From: Prorocentrum cordatum
Taxonomy: Eukaryota > Sar > Dinophyceae > Prorocentrales > Prorocentraceae
Assembly: GCA_963575745.1 (NCBI GenBank)
Contig: CAUYUJ010016151.1
Coordinates: 100,001-164,000, forward strand
DNA: 64,000 nt
Reading direction: 5' to 3'
Shown here: positions 63,725-64,000 of the stretch, one piece after another
Numbering within the stretch: the first letter of the stretch is position 1
Layout: each line of letters opens with the position of its first letter
The notes under the pieces: model-generated
What the model saw: the letters and a program-made list of their open reading frames with translations, nothing else
Databases searched by the model: none
Told to the model about the DNA's origin: nothing
Translations under genes and position numbers: made by a program

Positions 63725-64000
63725 TAGGAAGTGGGCCTGGCTGTCGGTCCCGCCGGCTTGTTGCCACCGTCCCCGCCCGTCGCCCCCGTCCGTCGCCGCT
63801 GCTTCTGGGCCTGGTTGTCGGTCGCCGCGCTTGTTGCCGCCTTCGCCGCCCATCGCCGCCGTCCGTCGCCGCTGCTTCTGGGTCTGGCTGTCTTTCGTCG
63901 CGCTTGTTGCCGCCGTCGCCGCCCATCGCCGCCGTCCGTTCCCGCTGCTTCTGGGCCTCGCTGTCGGTCGCCGCGCTTGTTGCCGCCCGTCGCCTCCGTG
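63725..64000. repeat. 73-bp tandem repeat, continues off the window
   Basis: The anchor GCTGCTTCTGGG occurs at 63798, 63871 and 63944, a 73-bp period. Each unit includes CTTGTTGCCGCC and CCGTCCGT segments. Frames over it are Arg/Gly/Ala repeats. Confidence 0.9.

Noticed and set aside
1-64000. tRNA, rRNA, spliced-leader RNA genes or CRISPR arrays
   Set aside because: No cloverleaf, conserved rRNA core, intact leader gene or repeat-spacer pattern was recognised by eye. A covariance-model scan would be needed to exclude small RNA genes.

Overview
The window looks like nuclear DNA of a dinoflagellate, GC-rich and close to the type seen in Prorocentrum or Polarella. The evidence is long simple-sequence arrays and G+C-rich dispersed repeats, sparse host-type reading frames that all lie on the + strand (unidirectional gene arrays are known in dinoflagellates), a possible spliced-leader relict, many decayed protein-coding copies, and Ty1/copia proteins with CCCH-finger Gag. 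The species cannot be fixed from sequence alone. A 100-N scaffold gap sits at 34074-34173. No rRNA, tRNA, CRISPR array or bacterial-type operon was recognised. Layout: 1-10393 is almost all microsatellite, purine/pyrimidine tract, palindrome and dispersed repeat, with no convincing gene. 10394-14068 is a 1,224-codon intact frame, probably a DDE-type transposase-like protein with an HMG-box-like segment. 15231-17765 and 24349-27088 are two large arrays of a 7-bp repeat (CCCATTG) that share duplicated blocks. Between and beside them lie small hypothetical frames (18314, 19049, 27399) and two adjacent tandem arrays of 42 and 41 bp. 29873-41702 is a + strand series of larger host-type or element-type frames: a protein of about 1,180 aa with a microsatellite-encoded valine run, a frameshifted C5-cytosine methyltransferase-like gene directly behind a 67-nt palindrome, and two further broken hypothetical genes. 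42990-63301 is a nested structure. A minus-strand LINE (apurinic endonuclease plus reverse transcriptase) is split by an 18.1-kb LTR element, 43935-62018. The LTRs are only 196 and 205 bp, are about 98% identical outside one 9-bp indel, and are flanked by a short target duplication containing GTGCCC. The large element is the most interesting object here. It has ordered Ty1/copia parts: Gag with three CCCH fingers and an RS-rich tail, DSG protease, HHCC/DDE integrase, YVDD reverse transcriptase and RNase H. These are followed by about 8.3 kb of additional coding sequence before the 3' LTR. The extra module contains a protein resembling Tpt1/KptA RNA 2'-phosphotransferases, a Cys4-type zinc-ribbon protein and several unrecognised proteins. 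The whole coding region is broken by roughly 16 stops and frameshifts. Nearly all breaks keep a long frame on either side, so the ancestor may have had one or a few very long polyproteins. A small hairpin, GGNG-GNRA-type loop-CNCC, usually encoding Leu-x-Ala/Glu-Thr-Pro-Ala, recurs along the element with compensating stem changes.
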